Positions 17,236 through 25,294 of a stretch of 64,000 nt of DNA are shown here, one piece after another. Position numbers and translations under genes: made by a program. How positions within the stretch are numbered: position 1 is the stretch's first letter; each line of letters starts with the position of its first letter. The notes under the pieces are model-generated. The model made no database searches, was not told where the DNA came from, and saw only the letters and a program-made list of their open reading frames with translations. Source of the stretch: Acetobacterium sp965140355 (GTDB lineage Bacteria > Bacillota > Clostridia > Eubacteriales > Eubacteriaceae); NCBI GenBank assembly GCA_965140355.1, contig OZ223192.1:62001-126000 (forward strand), written 5' to 3'.

Positions 17236-18084
17236 ATGGAAAAAACAATGAAAGGAACCTTGTATGTGGTCATTGCAATGATCCTTTTTAGTACCGGGGG
17301 ACTTTTTATCAAACTCATTAACGCTAGTGCTTTTTCTGTTGTTTTTGGAAGAGCGCTCATTGCGGGACTATTTTTTTTCCCTTTTATTCAATGGAAAAAA
17401 ATCAAGTTCTCAAAGAATTATATCGGCTTAGTTATTTCGTATTGTTATTTATGTATCGCTTTTGTTTTAACTACAAAAATTACTACTGCAGCGAATGCGA
17501 TCATTCTTCAGTGCACCGCACCACTATGGCTTTATTTATTTTATGTGATCAGAGGAAAAAAAATCGTCAAACGTGAGTTGGTGCCGAGGCTTTTTATCTT
17601 AGCGGGAATCATTATAATTTTAAGTGCTTCCGATGGTGGCAATGTTTGGGGAGATATGTTGGCTTTAACCAATGGGATCGCTTATGCAGCGGTGCAGCAT
17701 TTTCTGGAAAAGGATTATTCCGTATCGGACATGTCACTGGTCGGTCTCAATAATATTGTTCTATGTCTGGTCATTCTGCTGACCATGGGACATAATCTTG
17801 ATTATTCGGGATTATCAATTTATGGATGGTTGGGAATAATTATTTTAGGGATCTTTCAAATTGGGTTTTCTTATGTTTTTCTTTTTAAAGGAGTACGGTT
17901 AATTTCACCGCTTAAGGCATCAATCGTTTCTTTATTGGAACCAATCCTCAATCCGATTCTGGTATTCTTTTTTATTGGGGAAACACCATCGCTGATAGCC
18001 TTGATTGGATTTGTGGTTATTTTTTTGGGAATTGGACTAGCGATTATCCCGACGAAAAGGGTAGAGCAAATTGAAGAGTATTAA
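17236..18084 (+). CDS. EamA/DMT family transporter
   Basis: A 282-residue drug/metabolite-type permease with two EamA repeats, ten predicted membrane helices and the usual start (GTLYVVIAMILFSTGGLFIK). The substrate is unknown. The start is ATG 17236, placed after GGAGGAGG; a longer frame from 17194 has no ribosome site. It is divergent from comM. Confidence 0.88.
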   Translation: MEKTMKGTLYVVIAMILFSTGGLFIKLINASAFSVVFGRALIAGLFFFPFIQWKKIKFSKNYIGLVISYCYLCIAFVLTTKITTAANAIILQCTAPLWLYLFYVIRGKKIVKRELVPRLFILAGIIIILSASDGGNVWGDMLALTNGIAYAAVQHFLEKDYSVSDMSLVGLNNIVLCLVILLTMGHNLDYSGLSIYGWLGIIILGIFQIGFSYVFLFKGVRLISPLKASIVSLLEPILNPILVFFFIGETPSLIALIGFVVIFLGIGLAIIPTKRVEQIEEY

Positions 18085-18100
18085 ATAGTGTGTAGAATTT

Positions 18101-18141
18101 AAAAAGCAGTGCGACAAAATGATTGTAGCACTGCTTTTTTT
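18101..18141 (+). terminator. Bidirectional terminator (EamA gene / MFS gene)
   Basis: AAAAAGCAGTGC, a 17-nt loop region, GCACTGCTTTTTTT. It is flanked by A and T runs and lies between convergent genes. Confidence 0.85.
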
Positions 18142-18150
18142 CTTTTATTA

Positions 18151-19323
18151 TTATTCGGATTGAGGTGCGTTACTTTGTTTTGGTTTAATAAATAGATAAG
18201 CAACAGCAGCAACTGTGAAAAGGGTCATCGAGACGTAGAAAGGAAATTTGATGCTATCAGTCATACCCATTATGGCAGCAAGGAAAGCAAAAATATAAGC
18301 AGAACAGAAACCACCAATATTTAAACTGGCCATAACGATACCAGATGCCGTCGGCATTTGACTGGGATGAACAATTGCGCCTAAATCCATGAAAACGGCT
18401 GGGATAATAAAGGCGAAGCCAATCCCGGCAACAGTAGTGCCAATATACATAAAGGCAATGGAGTTGCCAAAACCAATACTAGCCATAGCGATAGCTAGCA
18501 GGGCAAGACCGACAGCCAGTGAATTTTTTTTGAAAATGCTAAAGACTTTAGCAAAAATTAAACCACCAACCATGCCACCGATGGTGAACATTGTTAACAC
18601 TAACGCTGCTTCAGCAGCACCACCCATACCAGAAACGGCAATAATGGTAGACATGTTGACTAACATTGGATAAATTAAAGCCATAATTAGAAAAATTGCA
18701 AGGGCAAAGCCGAAAACAGAACCTGGTAATTTTGGTTTTGCTTCACCAGCATTAGGAACCGGTGCAGCAGGAGGTTCTGGTAAAAATAGAATTAGAATTA
18801 ATGTAATAAGTCCAAGAGCATGCGGAAGGAAAGCATATTGCCAGGCAATACCGGCAGCCATACCACCTAATAATTGGAACAGAATACCGCCGATATTGGC
18901 AACAACATTACTGAAGCCCATCATTTTAGCGCGAACCTCGCCATCAAAAAAGGCAATAATTAGCGCTCCACCTAGCGGAGTAACAATCCCAAGACCGATT
19001 CCAAAGATGGCACGAACGGCTAAGATTGCAGTAAAACTGGAAGTTGCCATAAAATAGGGGGCCACACCGCCACCAACAAAGAGGATCATACCGATGATCA
19101 TTAGTGTTTTGTATTTAACAGCTGTTCCAGCAATTCGGCCGGAAATGAGTGTTGCTGGGACCGACATCAGCACGGCTATTGTAGATACCAGTAACAAAGT
19201 AGTAAAGGGAACATCAGGGAATGCGGCCGCAATGTTGGCAATGGCTGGAGTGATGGTTCCAACACCCATTTGAACAAAGAAAACTGATAAAACTGCAATT
19301 TTTAAGAAATTTTTGTTTTTCAT
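18151..19323 (-). CDS. MFS transporter
   Basis: A 390-residue major-facilitator permease with twelve hydrophobic segments and the loop 2-3 motif (SGRIAGTAVKYKTLM). The central loop has a Pro/Ala-rich stretch (PEPPAAPVPNAGEAKPK). No substrate can be assigned. Start ATG follows AGAGGTA. Upstream is a 1.1-kb stretch without genes, then a TetR gene, which could be its regulator but is more clearly tied to the genes on its other side. Confidence 0.85.
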   Translation of the reverse strand: MKNKNFLKIAVLSVFFVQMGVGTITPAIANIAAAFPDVPFTTLLLVSTIAVLMSVPATLISGRIAGTAVKYKTLMIIGMILFVGGGVAPYFMATSSFTAILAVRAIFGIGLGIVTPLGGALIIAFFDGEVRAKMMGFSNVVANIGGILFQLLGGMAAGIAWQYAFLPHALGLITLILILFLPEPPAAPVPNAGEAKPKLPGSVFGFALAIFLIMALIYPMLVNMSTIIAVSGMGGAAEAALVLTMFTIGGMVGGLIFAKVFSIFKKNSLAVGLALLAIAMASIGFGNSIAFMYIGTTVAGIGFAFIIPAVFMDLGAIVHPSQMPTASGIVMASLNIGGFCSAYIFAFLAAIMGMTDSIKFPFYVSMTLFTVAAVAYLFIKPKQSNAPQSE

Positions 19324-19599
19324 AAATGTACCTCTTCTTCAAAATAGCTCTCGATTGATTGAGAACTTTAGTTTTTTTACCCGTTAATTATTATAGGAAT
19401 AAGTTATGTTTAATAAACATTAAAAATAAGGATACTGATTTCAATTTAACGGGGCCAGTAATGAATGCGTAATTTTGCATTAGGATGCAATTGTCAGAAC
19501 TTAGAATACTTTATTACTCAGTATCGATAATAAAGTAAGGTTGGACCAAAAAACAACACAATTGGATGAGAAAGTTTCAGCACCTCCTTTCGAGATAGT

Positions 19600-19716
19600 T
19601 TGAGACCAGTGTTAATTGTGATTACACAACTTCATCTGACATATGAGCTTAGGTTACAAGTTTGATCATTGGAAATCATCGTCATAACGTTACGGCATCC
19701 TGGTCTTTTTTAATTT
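19600..19716 (+). ncRNA. Candidate structured RNA with terminator-like 3' end
   Basis: GAGACCAG at the 5' side can pair with CTGGTCTT at the 3' side, closing about 100 nt. Inside is a TTGTG-atta-CACAA hairpin. The 3' strand runs into six T then AATT, as at an intrinsic terminator. No gene follows on this strand for 1.6 kb, so a stand-alone RNA is more likely than a riboswitch. I do not recognise the family and no clear promoter is visible. Confidence 0.25.
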
Positions 19717-20380
19717 ATGTCAGATATATAAAACAGGGTTTTATAATAAACCTTAGTTTTCTAATGGAGTTGTCGCAAAATAAAGTAGTTTTTTTTAGTT
19801 AAAATGTTTTACTTGGATCAAATGAAGCAAGCGTTTGCAAAATGATTTAAGTGAACAGTTTGTAATAGATTAGATTTGAACAACTGTTTACACACGCCTT
19901 AGTCTTCCAACAAAGAAACGTGATAATTTGGATCAGTGTTGATGGTTAAGGGCTTTTTACTAAAGAGTGAATTAAATTTGATCAATATTAGTTATATTTA
20001 ACTATGAGATGATAATACCATGATATATTACGTTTGTCTACTATAATTATAAAAAAATAATATATTACGAAAATATGTTAATGAAGAGTGGCTGATAAAC
20101 GTTTAAATTATCAATATTTAGTATTACGGTAAAAATATTAAATAATGAGATGTTAAAAAAAAAACAAAGTTTTAAAAAACGAGTTTAGTTTTGAGTACGT
20201 CTAAAATATCTCAGAAAAAAGTAAATAGATAAAATTAAGTAAAATCATTGATTTTATGAAAAAAATTAAAATTTTGAATAACTGCCACAAGTTTTAACAT
20301 GAAGGTGAAAATTTATCTGAAGAATTAGAAGAAGTGTTGCAATTGCAAAAATTTGATTAAAAGATGAATAAGAATAAACA

Positions 20381-20419
20381 AAAAGCCGAATGGTATCTTG
20401 AGAACCACGCGGCTTTAAA
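20381..20419 (-). terminator. Terminator of the TetR-family gene
   Basis: Read on the minus strand: AAAGCCG, paired TGGT/ACCA inner stem, CGGCTTTTTGTTT, about 45 nt after the stop of the TetR gene. Confidence 0.7.
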
Positions 20420-20460
20420 AATTGACTAAGACATTTCTTTTTTATCGTTAGAACGCTCGA

Positions 20461-21123
20461 TTAAAAAATGACAAAATTTTTTTCAATCCGAATCGAAAAT
20501 AGTTTTTCTATTTCTTGCGATTCAAGAATAACCTGATCAATTGTTTTCGCGTCAAGTCTCATATTAGCAAGTAAAAAATAAATGTTGGCATTGACAAAAT
20601 CGAGGGAAGAACAATCAATGAGTCCGGCATCATAAGCAAGGTTTGAACCTTGTGTAGCACCCATATTGGTATAAGTGATAAAAGCAATTTCAAATTGACT
20701 ATAATTTAACCCACAACTTTCAGCGAGATTTCGATAAAATTCGATCATCACACTTTGCTCTTTATAAATGACATTTTCGGAAAGTAAATCGTAATAGAAA
20801 CGGCTAAAATTTTTATTAATCCGGAGATTATTGTTCATTAGGCGCATCTCGACTGCTGTTTGTAAAAGAAGTGAGGTTTCGATCCCAAGCTCAGTTAGTT
20901 TTTTCGCTACACAAGACTTATAGCAAGACATAATTTCATTGTATACATCAATTCCCAAACCGCCCTTTGAGCCATAATAATAATTGATCAACCCGACATT
21001 TGCACCAGATTCCTTGGCGATTTTCAGACAAGTCGTATTAGTGTAGCCATATTCATAAAATAAAGCTTTGGAAGTTTCATAAATTTTTTCTTTGGTTTCT
21101 TTTCCGACCTTATATTTTCCCAT
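20461..21123 (-). CDS. TetR/AcrR family transcriptional regulator
   Basis: A 220-residue repressor. The N-terminal helix-turn-helix (KEKIYETSKALFYEYGYTNT, KIAKESGANVGLINYYYGSKGGL) is typical. The C-terminal ligand domain is divergent and gives no ligand clue. It is transcribed away from the DUF6530-like/GIY-YIG pair. A long palindrome in the shared intergenic region is its likely operator. The start has only a weak ribosome site (GAGAGT). Confidence 0.85.
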   Translation of the reverse strand: MGKYKVGKETKEKIYETSKALFYEYGYTNTTCLKIAKESGANVGLINYYYGSKGGLGIDVYNEIMSCYKSCVAKKLTELGIETSLLLQTAVEMRLMNNNLRINKNFSRFYYDLLSENVIYKEQSVMIEFYRNLAESCGLNYSQFEIAFITYTNMGATQGSNLAYDAGLIDCSSLDFVNANIYFLLANMRLDAKTIDQVILESQEIEKLFSIRIEKNFVIF

Positions 21124-21241
21124 ATTATACTCTCTGTTTCTATAGTTTAATTAGATTTAAATGCAACGTAATAATAGTTATTTTAAAATCATAGCATAGT
21201 TTTTTGTGAAAAACAAGATAATGTCAACGAAAAAAACTTTC

Positions 21242-21306
21242 TTGACTTAATTGGCATAATATGATAAATTTTATTTAGTAATTTACTAATTTAATAAATT
21301 AGTAAA
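21242..21306 (+). promoter_or_regulatory. Promoter with TetR-type palindromic operator
   Basis: A candidate -35 TTGACT (21242-21247) with a poor -10 (TAAATT at 21265) is followed by a perfect inverted repeat at 21282-21306: arms TTTACTAATTTA and TAAATTAGTAAA around one base. An overlapping smaller repeat (TTAGTAA/TTACTAA) lies at 21275-21289. The size and near-promoter position fit a TetR operator that represses the + genes and probably the TetR gene itself. Confidence 0.65.
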
Positions 21307-21329
21307 TGATAAACTAAAGTGAGGTAATA

Positions 21330-21806
21330 ATGAAAATTCCAACAACACTTAAACATAAACCGGTGATTATTTCGGAAGATTATGATCAGATCGATGGACG
21401 AGGTATTAAATCCGATGCAAAAGGATTGTCGATGGGACTAGCGCAATGGAATGATCGCGGGAAGATTGAAGTTTCGGCGAAAATATGGCGTTATACGGGC
21501 GAAAAATGGTCGAGGCAGTCGGAAGAAATGCCTTTGCATCGAGTTATTGATTTGGCAATTTTTGTTTGTCGGACAAAACAGTATTTCAGTGATGCTTATC
21601 AATTTGAAAAACTATATGATGAGAATAATCCTCACATCGATCGAATTGCCTTACAGGGTGGAGCCATGGATGTTTCTGTTTGTATTGAAAATCCTTTTTT
21701 AGACGAGGATATCAAAATGGTGGCCGAAGTCCTCCAAAAAGATGATGAACTGTTGGGTGAACGGTTAAGGCGATTAGCGGCAATATTAAAGGAAATGGGG
21801 TATTAA
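21330..21806 (+). CDS. DUF6530-like protein
   Basis: A 158-residue protein of unknown function that I associate with the DUF6530 family (recalled, not searched). Visible features are KPVIISEDYDQIDGRGIKSDAKGLSMGLAQWN at the start (a compact alpha/beta protein by look), with KIWRYTGEKWSRQSEEMPLHRVIDLAIF in the middle. No signal peptide or membrane segment. GAGGTAATA precedes the ATG. It forms a pair with the GIY-YIG gene 3 nt downstream and lies directly behind the TetR-type operator. Confidence 0.72.
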   Translation: MKIPTTLKHKPVIISEDYDQIDGRGIKSDAKGLSMGLAQWNDRGKIEVSAKIWRYTGEKWSRQSEEMPLHRVIDLAIFVCRTKQYFSDAYQFEKLYDENNPHIDRIALQGGAMDVSVCIENPFLDEDIKMVAEVLQKDDELLGERLRRLAAILKEMGY

Positions 21807-21809
21807 TCA

Positions 21810-22157
21810 ATGAAAAAAAGTGAAGCAAAAAAAGAAATCATAGCGGCGTATAAAGAAAAAAAATCCGTTGGTGGTGTATATATCATCCGAAATATTACTT
21901 CTGGAAAAATATTTATCGATATGACGCCAAATATGCAAGGAATGTTAAATCGGTTTGAATTCGCCAAAAAAACGAAAACGCCGTTTACGATTAAATTTCA
22001 AAGTGAGTGGCAAAATGAAAAAGATGATGCGTTTGAAATTGAGATATTAGAAGAAATTGAGATGGGTGTTGATCAAACGAGAAAATCGTTTAAGGAAGAT
22101 CTGGAAACGATGAAAAATTTGTGGAAAGAGAAATTTAGCGGCAATAAGTTTTATTAG
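21810..22157 (+). CDS. GIY-YIG nuclease family protein
   Basis: A 115-residue single-domain protein. GGVYIIRNITSGKIFI matches the first strand pair of the GIY-YIG fold, followed by helices rich in Lys and Glu. It has no DNA-binding partner domain, so its substrate is unknown. It starts 3 nt after the previous stop with no good ribosome site of its own, so translation is probably coupled to the DUF6530-like gene. Confidence 0.78.
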   Translation: MKKSEAKKEIIAAYKEKKSVGGVYIIRNITSGKIFIDMTPNMQGMLNRFEFAKKTKTPFTIKFQSEWQNEKDDAFEIEILEEIEMGVDQTRKSFKEDLETMKNLWKEKFSGNKFY

Positions 22158-22264
22158 AAATCGCGACTGTTGATTGAGACGGTTGACAAATTACGTTGAA
22201 GTGGGAGTACTGGCAATGAAGTTACGGGTCAGCCTGGGATAAATAATTGTTGGTATGGAGTTAT

Positions 22265-22303
22265 GGAGTTGGCGCCAAAATTAGACGCCAACTTCAATTT
22301 TGT
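22265..22303 (+). terminator. Terminator after the GIY-YIG gene
   Basis: AGTTGGCG, an 11-nt loop, CGCCAACT followed by TCAATTTTG. It lies between convergent GIY-YIG and argH genes, 22 nt from the argH stop. Confidence 0.65.
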
Positions 22304-22324
22304 TGTATTTATCAGTGACTAAAA

Positions 22325-23704
22325 TTAGTTATGAGCCAGCCATTGCCGATTGAAGGCGATGGCTTTTTTTACTTGTTCTGCGGCCGGACCACCGATAATG
22401 TTGCGTTGATTTACACAGGCATTCAAATCAATGGCAGCAAAGATTGAGTCATCAAACACCGGCGAAATATTTTGGTAGTCTTCAAGGGTAAGTTCATCTA
22501 AACTCTTATTGTTTTCCAAAGCAAAAAAGACGAGTTTACCAATGATTTCATGAGCATCACGAAAAGCGACGCCGTGTTTTACCAGCCAATCGGCGGCGTC
22601 GGTAGCATTAGAAAAACCACCGGCAGCGGATTTTTTCATGACCTCTTTGTTGACGGTCAAGGTTTTAATCATTTTAGCAAACGTAATCAGGCAGATTGAA
22701 ATGGTATCGTAGGAGTCAAATACCGGTTCTTTATCTTCCTGCATATCTTTATTATAAGCTAAAGGAATCCCTTTCATGGTCGTTAAGAGACTCATCAGAT
22801 TGCCGTAAACCCGTCCTGTTTTACCCCGAACCAGTTCGGCAATATCAGGATTTTTTTTCTGTGGCATAATGCTGCTTCCGGTACTGAAGGCATCGTCCAA
22901 AGTGATGAAGTTGAATTCACTGCTGCACCAGAGGATGATTTCTTCGGAAAAACGGCTGAGGTGCATCATCAAAACGGATGCTGCTTCTAGAAAATCAAGA
23001 CAAAAATCACGATCGGAAACGCCATCCAAGCTATTTAATGAAACCGCGGCAAAGTTCAGTTCATTGGCAACGGCATGACGATCCAGTGGATAAGTTGTTG
23101 TGGCCAGCGCGCCGGAACCCAACGGTAGGGTATCGGTCATTGCGTTAACCTGATCCATACGTGTCATATCGCGTTTAAACATTTCCACATAAGCCATTAA
23201 ATGATGGCTGAAGGTAATTGGTTGAGCCCGTTGCAGATGCGTATAACCGGGCATGATAGTGTCGGTATGATCTTCGGCCAGATCAAGCAAAGTCAAAATC
23301 AGATTTTGGATTAATAATTTGCTGTCAGCGACAATTTCTTTAACGTATAAACGCATATCGGTGGCGACCTGATCGTTGCGGCTACGGCCGGTATGTAATT
23401 TTTTACCGACATCACCAATGCGTTCAGTCAGAATGGCTTCAACATTCATGTGAATATCTTCCATTGACACCGAAAACTCGATTTTTCCGGCTTCAATGTC
23501 CAGCAAAATCGCTTCAAGGGTTTCAATAATTAATTCAGTTTCTTTGGGATCAATAATATTTTGTTTCCCAAGCATACGGGCATGCGCGATACTTCCTTTA
23601 ATATCCTGTTTATAGAGGCGTTGATCAAAGGAAATGGACGAGTTAAAATCATCAGTTAAAAGGTCGGTTTTTTTTGAAAACCGACCTCCCCACATTTTTT
23701 TCAT
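22325..23704 (-). CDS. argH: Argininosuccinate lyase
   Basis: A 459-residue fumarase/aspartase-superfamily enzyme that splits argininosuccinate into arginine and fumarate, the last step of arginine synthesis. It has KMWGGRF at the start, HTGRSRNDQVATDMRLY, and the signature GSSIMPQKKNPD. It starts 4 nt after the argG stop. AAGGGGA lies 10 nt upstream of the ATG. Confidence 0.97.
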   Translation of the reverse strand: MKKMWGGRFSKKTDLLTDDFNSSISFDQRLYKQDIKGSIAHARMLGKQNIIDPKETELIIETLEAILLDIEAGKIEFSVSMEDIHMNVEAILTERIGDVGKKLHTGRSRNDQVATDMRLYVKEIVADSKLLIQNLILTLLDLAEDHTDTIMPGYTHLQRAQPITFSHHLMAYVEMFKRDMTRMDQVNAMTDTLPLGSGALATTTYPLDRHAVANELNFAAVSLNSLDGVSDRDFCLDFLEAASVLMMHLSRFSEEIILWCSSEFNFITLDDAFSTGSSIMPQKKNPDIAELVRGKTGRVYGNLMSLLTTMKGIPLAYNKDMQEDKEPVFDSYDTISICLITFAKMIKTLTVNKEVMKKSAAGGFSNATDAADWLVKHGVAFRDAHEIIGKLVFFALENNKSLDELTLEDYQNISPVFDDSIFAAIDLNACVNQRNIIGGPAAEQVKKAIAFNRQWLAHN

Positions 23705-23708
23705 TATT

Positions 23709-24926
23709 TTATTCCCCTTTTTCTTCGCGGCTAAGTCGCATTAAGGCACGAACTTTTAATGGTAAACCAAATAAGTGGATAAATCCTTCGGCATCTTTAT
23801 GATCGTACAGATCGCCGGTTGTAAAGCTGGCAATTTCAGCATTATAAAGTGAGTAAGGCGAACTGACGCCAACAAGAATGATATTGCCTTTATAAAGTTT
23901 TAGCTGCACATTGCCAGTCACTGTTTTTTGCGTTTCATCAACAAAAGCGGTTAAAGCTTCGCGTAGTGGAGTGAACCATTCGCCGTTATAGGCTAATTCA
24001 GCAAATTTTACGGCCGCTTGTTGTTTGAAACCAAAAGTTTGTCGATCCAGACACATATGTTCTAATTCTTCATGGGCATTATAAAGGATCGAACCGCCAG
24101 GTGTTTCATAAATTCCTCGGGATTTCATCCCAACAACCCGGTTTTCGATTAAATCAACTACGCCAATGCTATGTCGGCCACCAATGGTGTTGAGTTGTTC
24201 AAGGAGTTCCCGGCCACTCATGGCAACGCCGTTTAACTTAACCGGAACACCTTCTTCGAAATCAATACTGACAATTTCGGCCTGATCGGGAGCTTCTTCT
24301 AAAGGGGTGGTCATTTGTAATAGTTTTTTGTATTGTGGTTCCAAGGAAGGATCTTCCAGCTCAAGGCCTTCATGACTCATATGGAGAATATTTTTATCCC
24401 GGCTATAGCTATCGCTGATAGACATTGGAACTTTGATATCGTGCATAACGCAATAGTCCATAGCATCTTCCCGGGATTTAATATCCCAAATTCGCCAGGG
24501 GGCAATAATTTTTAGTTGCGGGGCAAGCGCACCGATGGTTAGTTCAAAACGAACTTGATCGTTTCCTTTACCGGTAGCACCATGACAAATCGCTTCAGCA
24601 CCTTCAAGCTCTGCATATTTTACCAGAACCTTAGCAATTAAAGGACGGGCAAGGGAGGTTCCCAACAAATATTTTTTTTCATAAATAGCATCGGCTTTAA
24701 GGGCTGGCCAGACATATTCTTCAACAAATTCATCGGTAACATCTTCGATATATAATTTGCTGGCGCCTGAAGAAAGTGCTCGTTCCTCAAGTCCTTCCAA
24801 TTCGGTGCCTTGTCCAACATCGACGCAGACGGCAATAACATCATAGTCGTAAGTGTTTTTAAGCCATGGTATAATCGTGGTGGTATCAAGACCACCAGAA
24901 TAGGCAAGAATTACTTTTTTCTTCAA
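23709..24926 (-). CDS. argG: Argininosuccinate synthase
   Basis: A 405-residue ATP-dependent ligase joining citrulline and aspartate. It has the PP-loop AYSGGLDTTTIIPWL, GCHGATGKGNDQVRFE-like block (CHGATGKGNDQVRFEL) and the SISDSYSRDKN block. The start is TTG with AGGAGGA 7 nt upstream. It is first gene of the argGH unit, transcribed away from argC. Confidence 0.97.
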   Translation of the reverse strand: MKKKVILAYSGGLDTTTIIPWLKNTYDYDVIAVCVDVGQGTELEGLEERALSSGASKLYIEDVTDEFVEEYVWPALKADAIYEKKYLLGTSLARPLIAKVLVKYAELEGAEAICHGATGKGNDQVRFELTIGALAPQLKIIAPWRIWDIKSREDAMDYCVMHDIKVPMSISDSYSRDKNILHMSHEGLELEDPSLEPQYKKLLQMTTPLEEAPDQAEIVSIDFEEGVPVKLNGVAMSGRELLEQLNTIGGRHSIGVVDLIENRVVGMKSRGIYETPGGSILYNAHEELEHMCLDRQTFGFKQQAAVKFAELAYNGEWFTPLREALTAFVDETQKTVTGNVQLKLYKGNIILVGVSSPYSLYNAEIASFTTGDLYDHKDAEGFIHLFGLPLKVRALMRLSREEKGE

Positions 24927-24977
24927 TTTTATATCCTCCTGATAATTAGCTGTTTAATATAATTTATTTAACTACAT

Positions 24978-24997
24978 GAATGATTATACAATCATTC
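24978..24997. promoter_or_regulatory. Candidate ArgR operator (argGH)
   Basis: A perfect inverted repeat GAATGATT - 4 bp - AATCATTC overlapping the -10 of the argGH promoter. Its size and TGAAT/ATTC half-sites resemble ARG boxes bound by ArgR/AhrC; argR is encoded at 11.8 kb. Confidence 0.6.
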
Positions 24998-25011
24998 TAG
25001 GCGAAATGCAA
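24983..25011 (-). promoter_or_regulatory. Promoter of argGH
   Basis: On the minus strand: TTGCAT (25011-25006), 17-bp spacer, TATAAT (24988-24983). It is near consensus and gives a leader of about 50 nt before argG. Confidence 0.75.
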
Positions 25012-25049
25012 GTATAAAAAGAAAATAAATAGAAATAATTAATAAATAT

Positions 25050-25090
25050 GCATAATAATGCTTGATTATACACAAATGTTCTTGTATAAT
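25050..25090 (+). promoter_or_regulatory. Promoter of argCJBD with ARG-box-like repeat
   Basis: TTGATT at 25062-25067 and TATAAT at 25085-25090, 17-bp spacer. Just upstream, GCAT-aata-ATGC (25050-25061) abuts the -35 and has the same 4-bp centre as the repeat at the argGH promoter, so ArgR may cover both. The leader to argC is about 200 nt. Confidence 0.7.
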
Positions 25091-25191
25091 ACAGAAATAC
25101 CAATTTAAGAAATTTCATAAATTAAAAGACAGGGAACACTTATTTTGGTAAAATAAATGTTTAAAGAAGTTGTCACCATTAAGAATGTTAA

Positions 25192-25252
25192 GGTTGTAGA
25201 CAAACAATGGCACCGATTATAAATTGTTGTGAATTTAAAATTTTGTCTAGAC
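25192..25252 (+). repeat. Hairpin in the argC leader sharing a 13-mer with 42961
   Basis: GGTTGTAGACAAA at 25192-25204 pairs through TAGACAAA with TTTGTCTA at 25242-25249, with an inner ACAAT/ATTGT pairing. The same 13-mer opens a similar hairpin at 42961 before an amino-acid permease gene. No T-run follows, so it is not a terminator. Confidence 0.4.
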
Positions 25253-25294
25253 TCTTACTATTCTTTAACGAACCGGTTAAGAAAGGATATTAAA

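Larger units (their letters stand above)
19324..20460. other. Gene-poor AT-rich stretch with stacked hairpins
   Basis: About 1.1 kb with no convincing reading frame. It holds several inverted repeats: TTGCAT/ATGCAA at 19475-19490, TACTTTATTA/TAATAAAGTA at 19507-19538, TTGTG/CACAA near 19616-19629 and AGACCAG/CTGGTCT spanning 19602-19711. Near 20301-20360 a 20-codon tail (HEGENLSEELEEVLQLQKFD, then stop) looks like the end of a decayed gene. The rest, 19730-20290, is AT-rich with no recognisable element. Confidence 0.5.

Noticed and set aside
20301..20360. Short coding-like tail ending in a stop
   Set aside because: Only about 20 codons with a stop directly upstream and no start; too short to call a gene or identify a parent.
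25229..25294. N-terminal extension of argC
   Set aside because: No ribosome site, overlaps the leader hairpin, and the family starts at the internal ATG.
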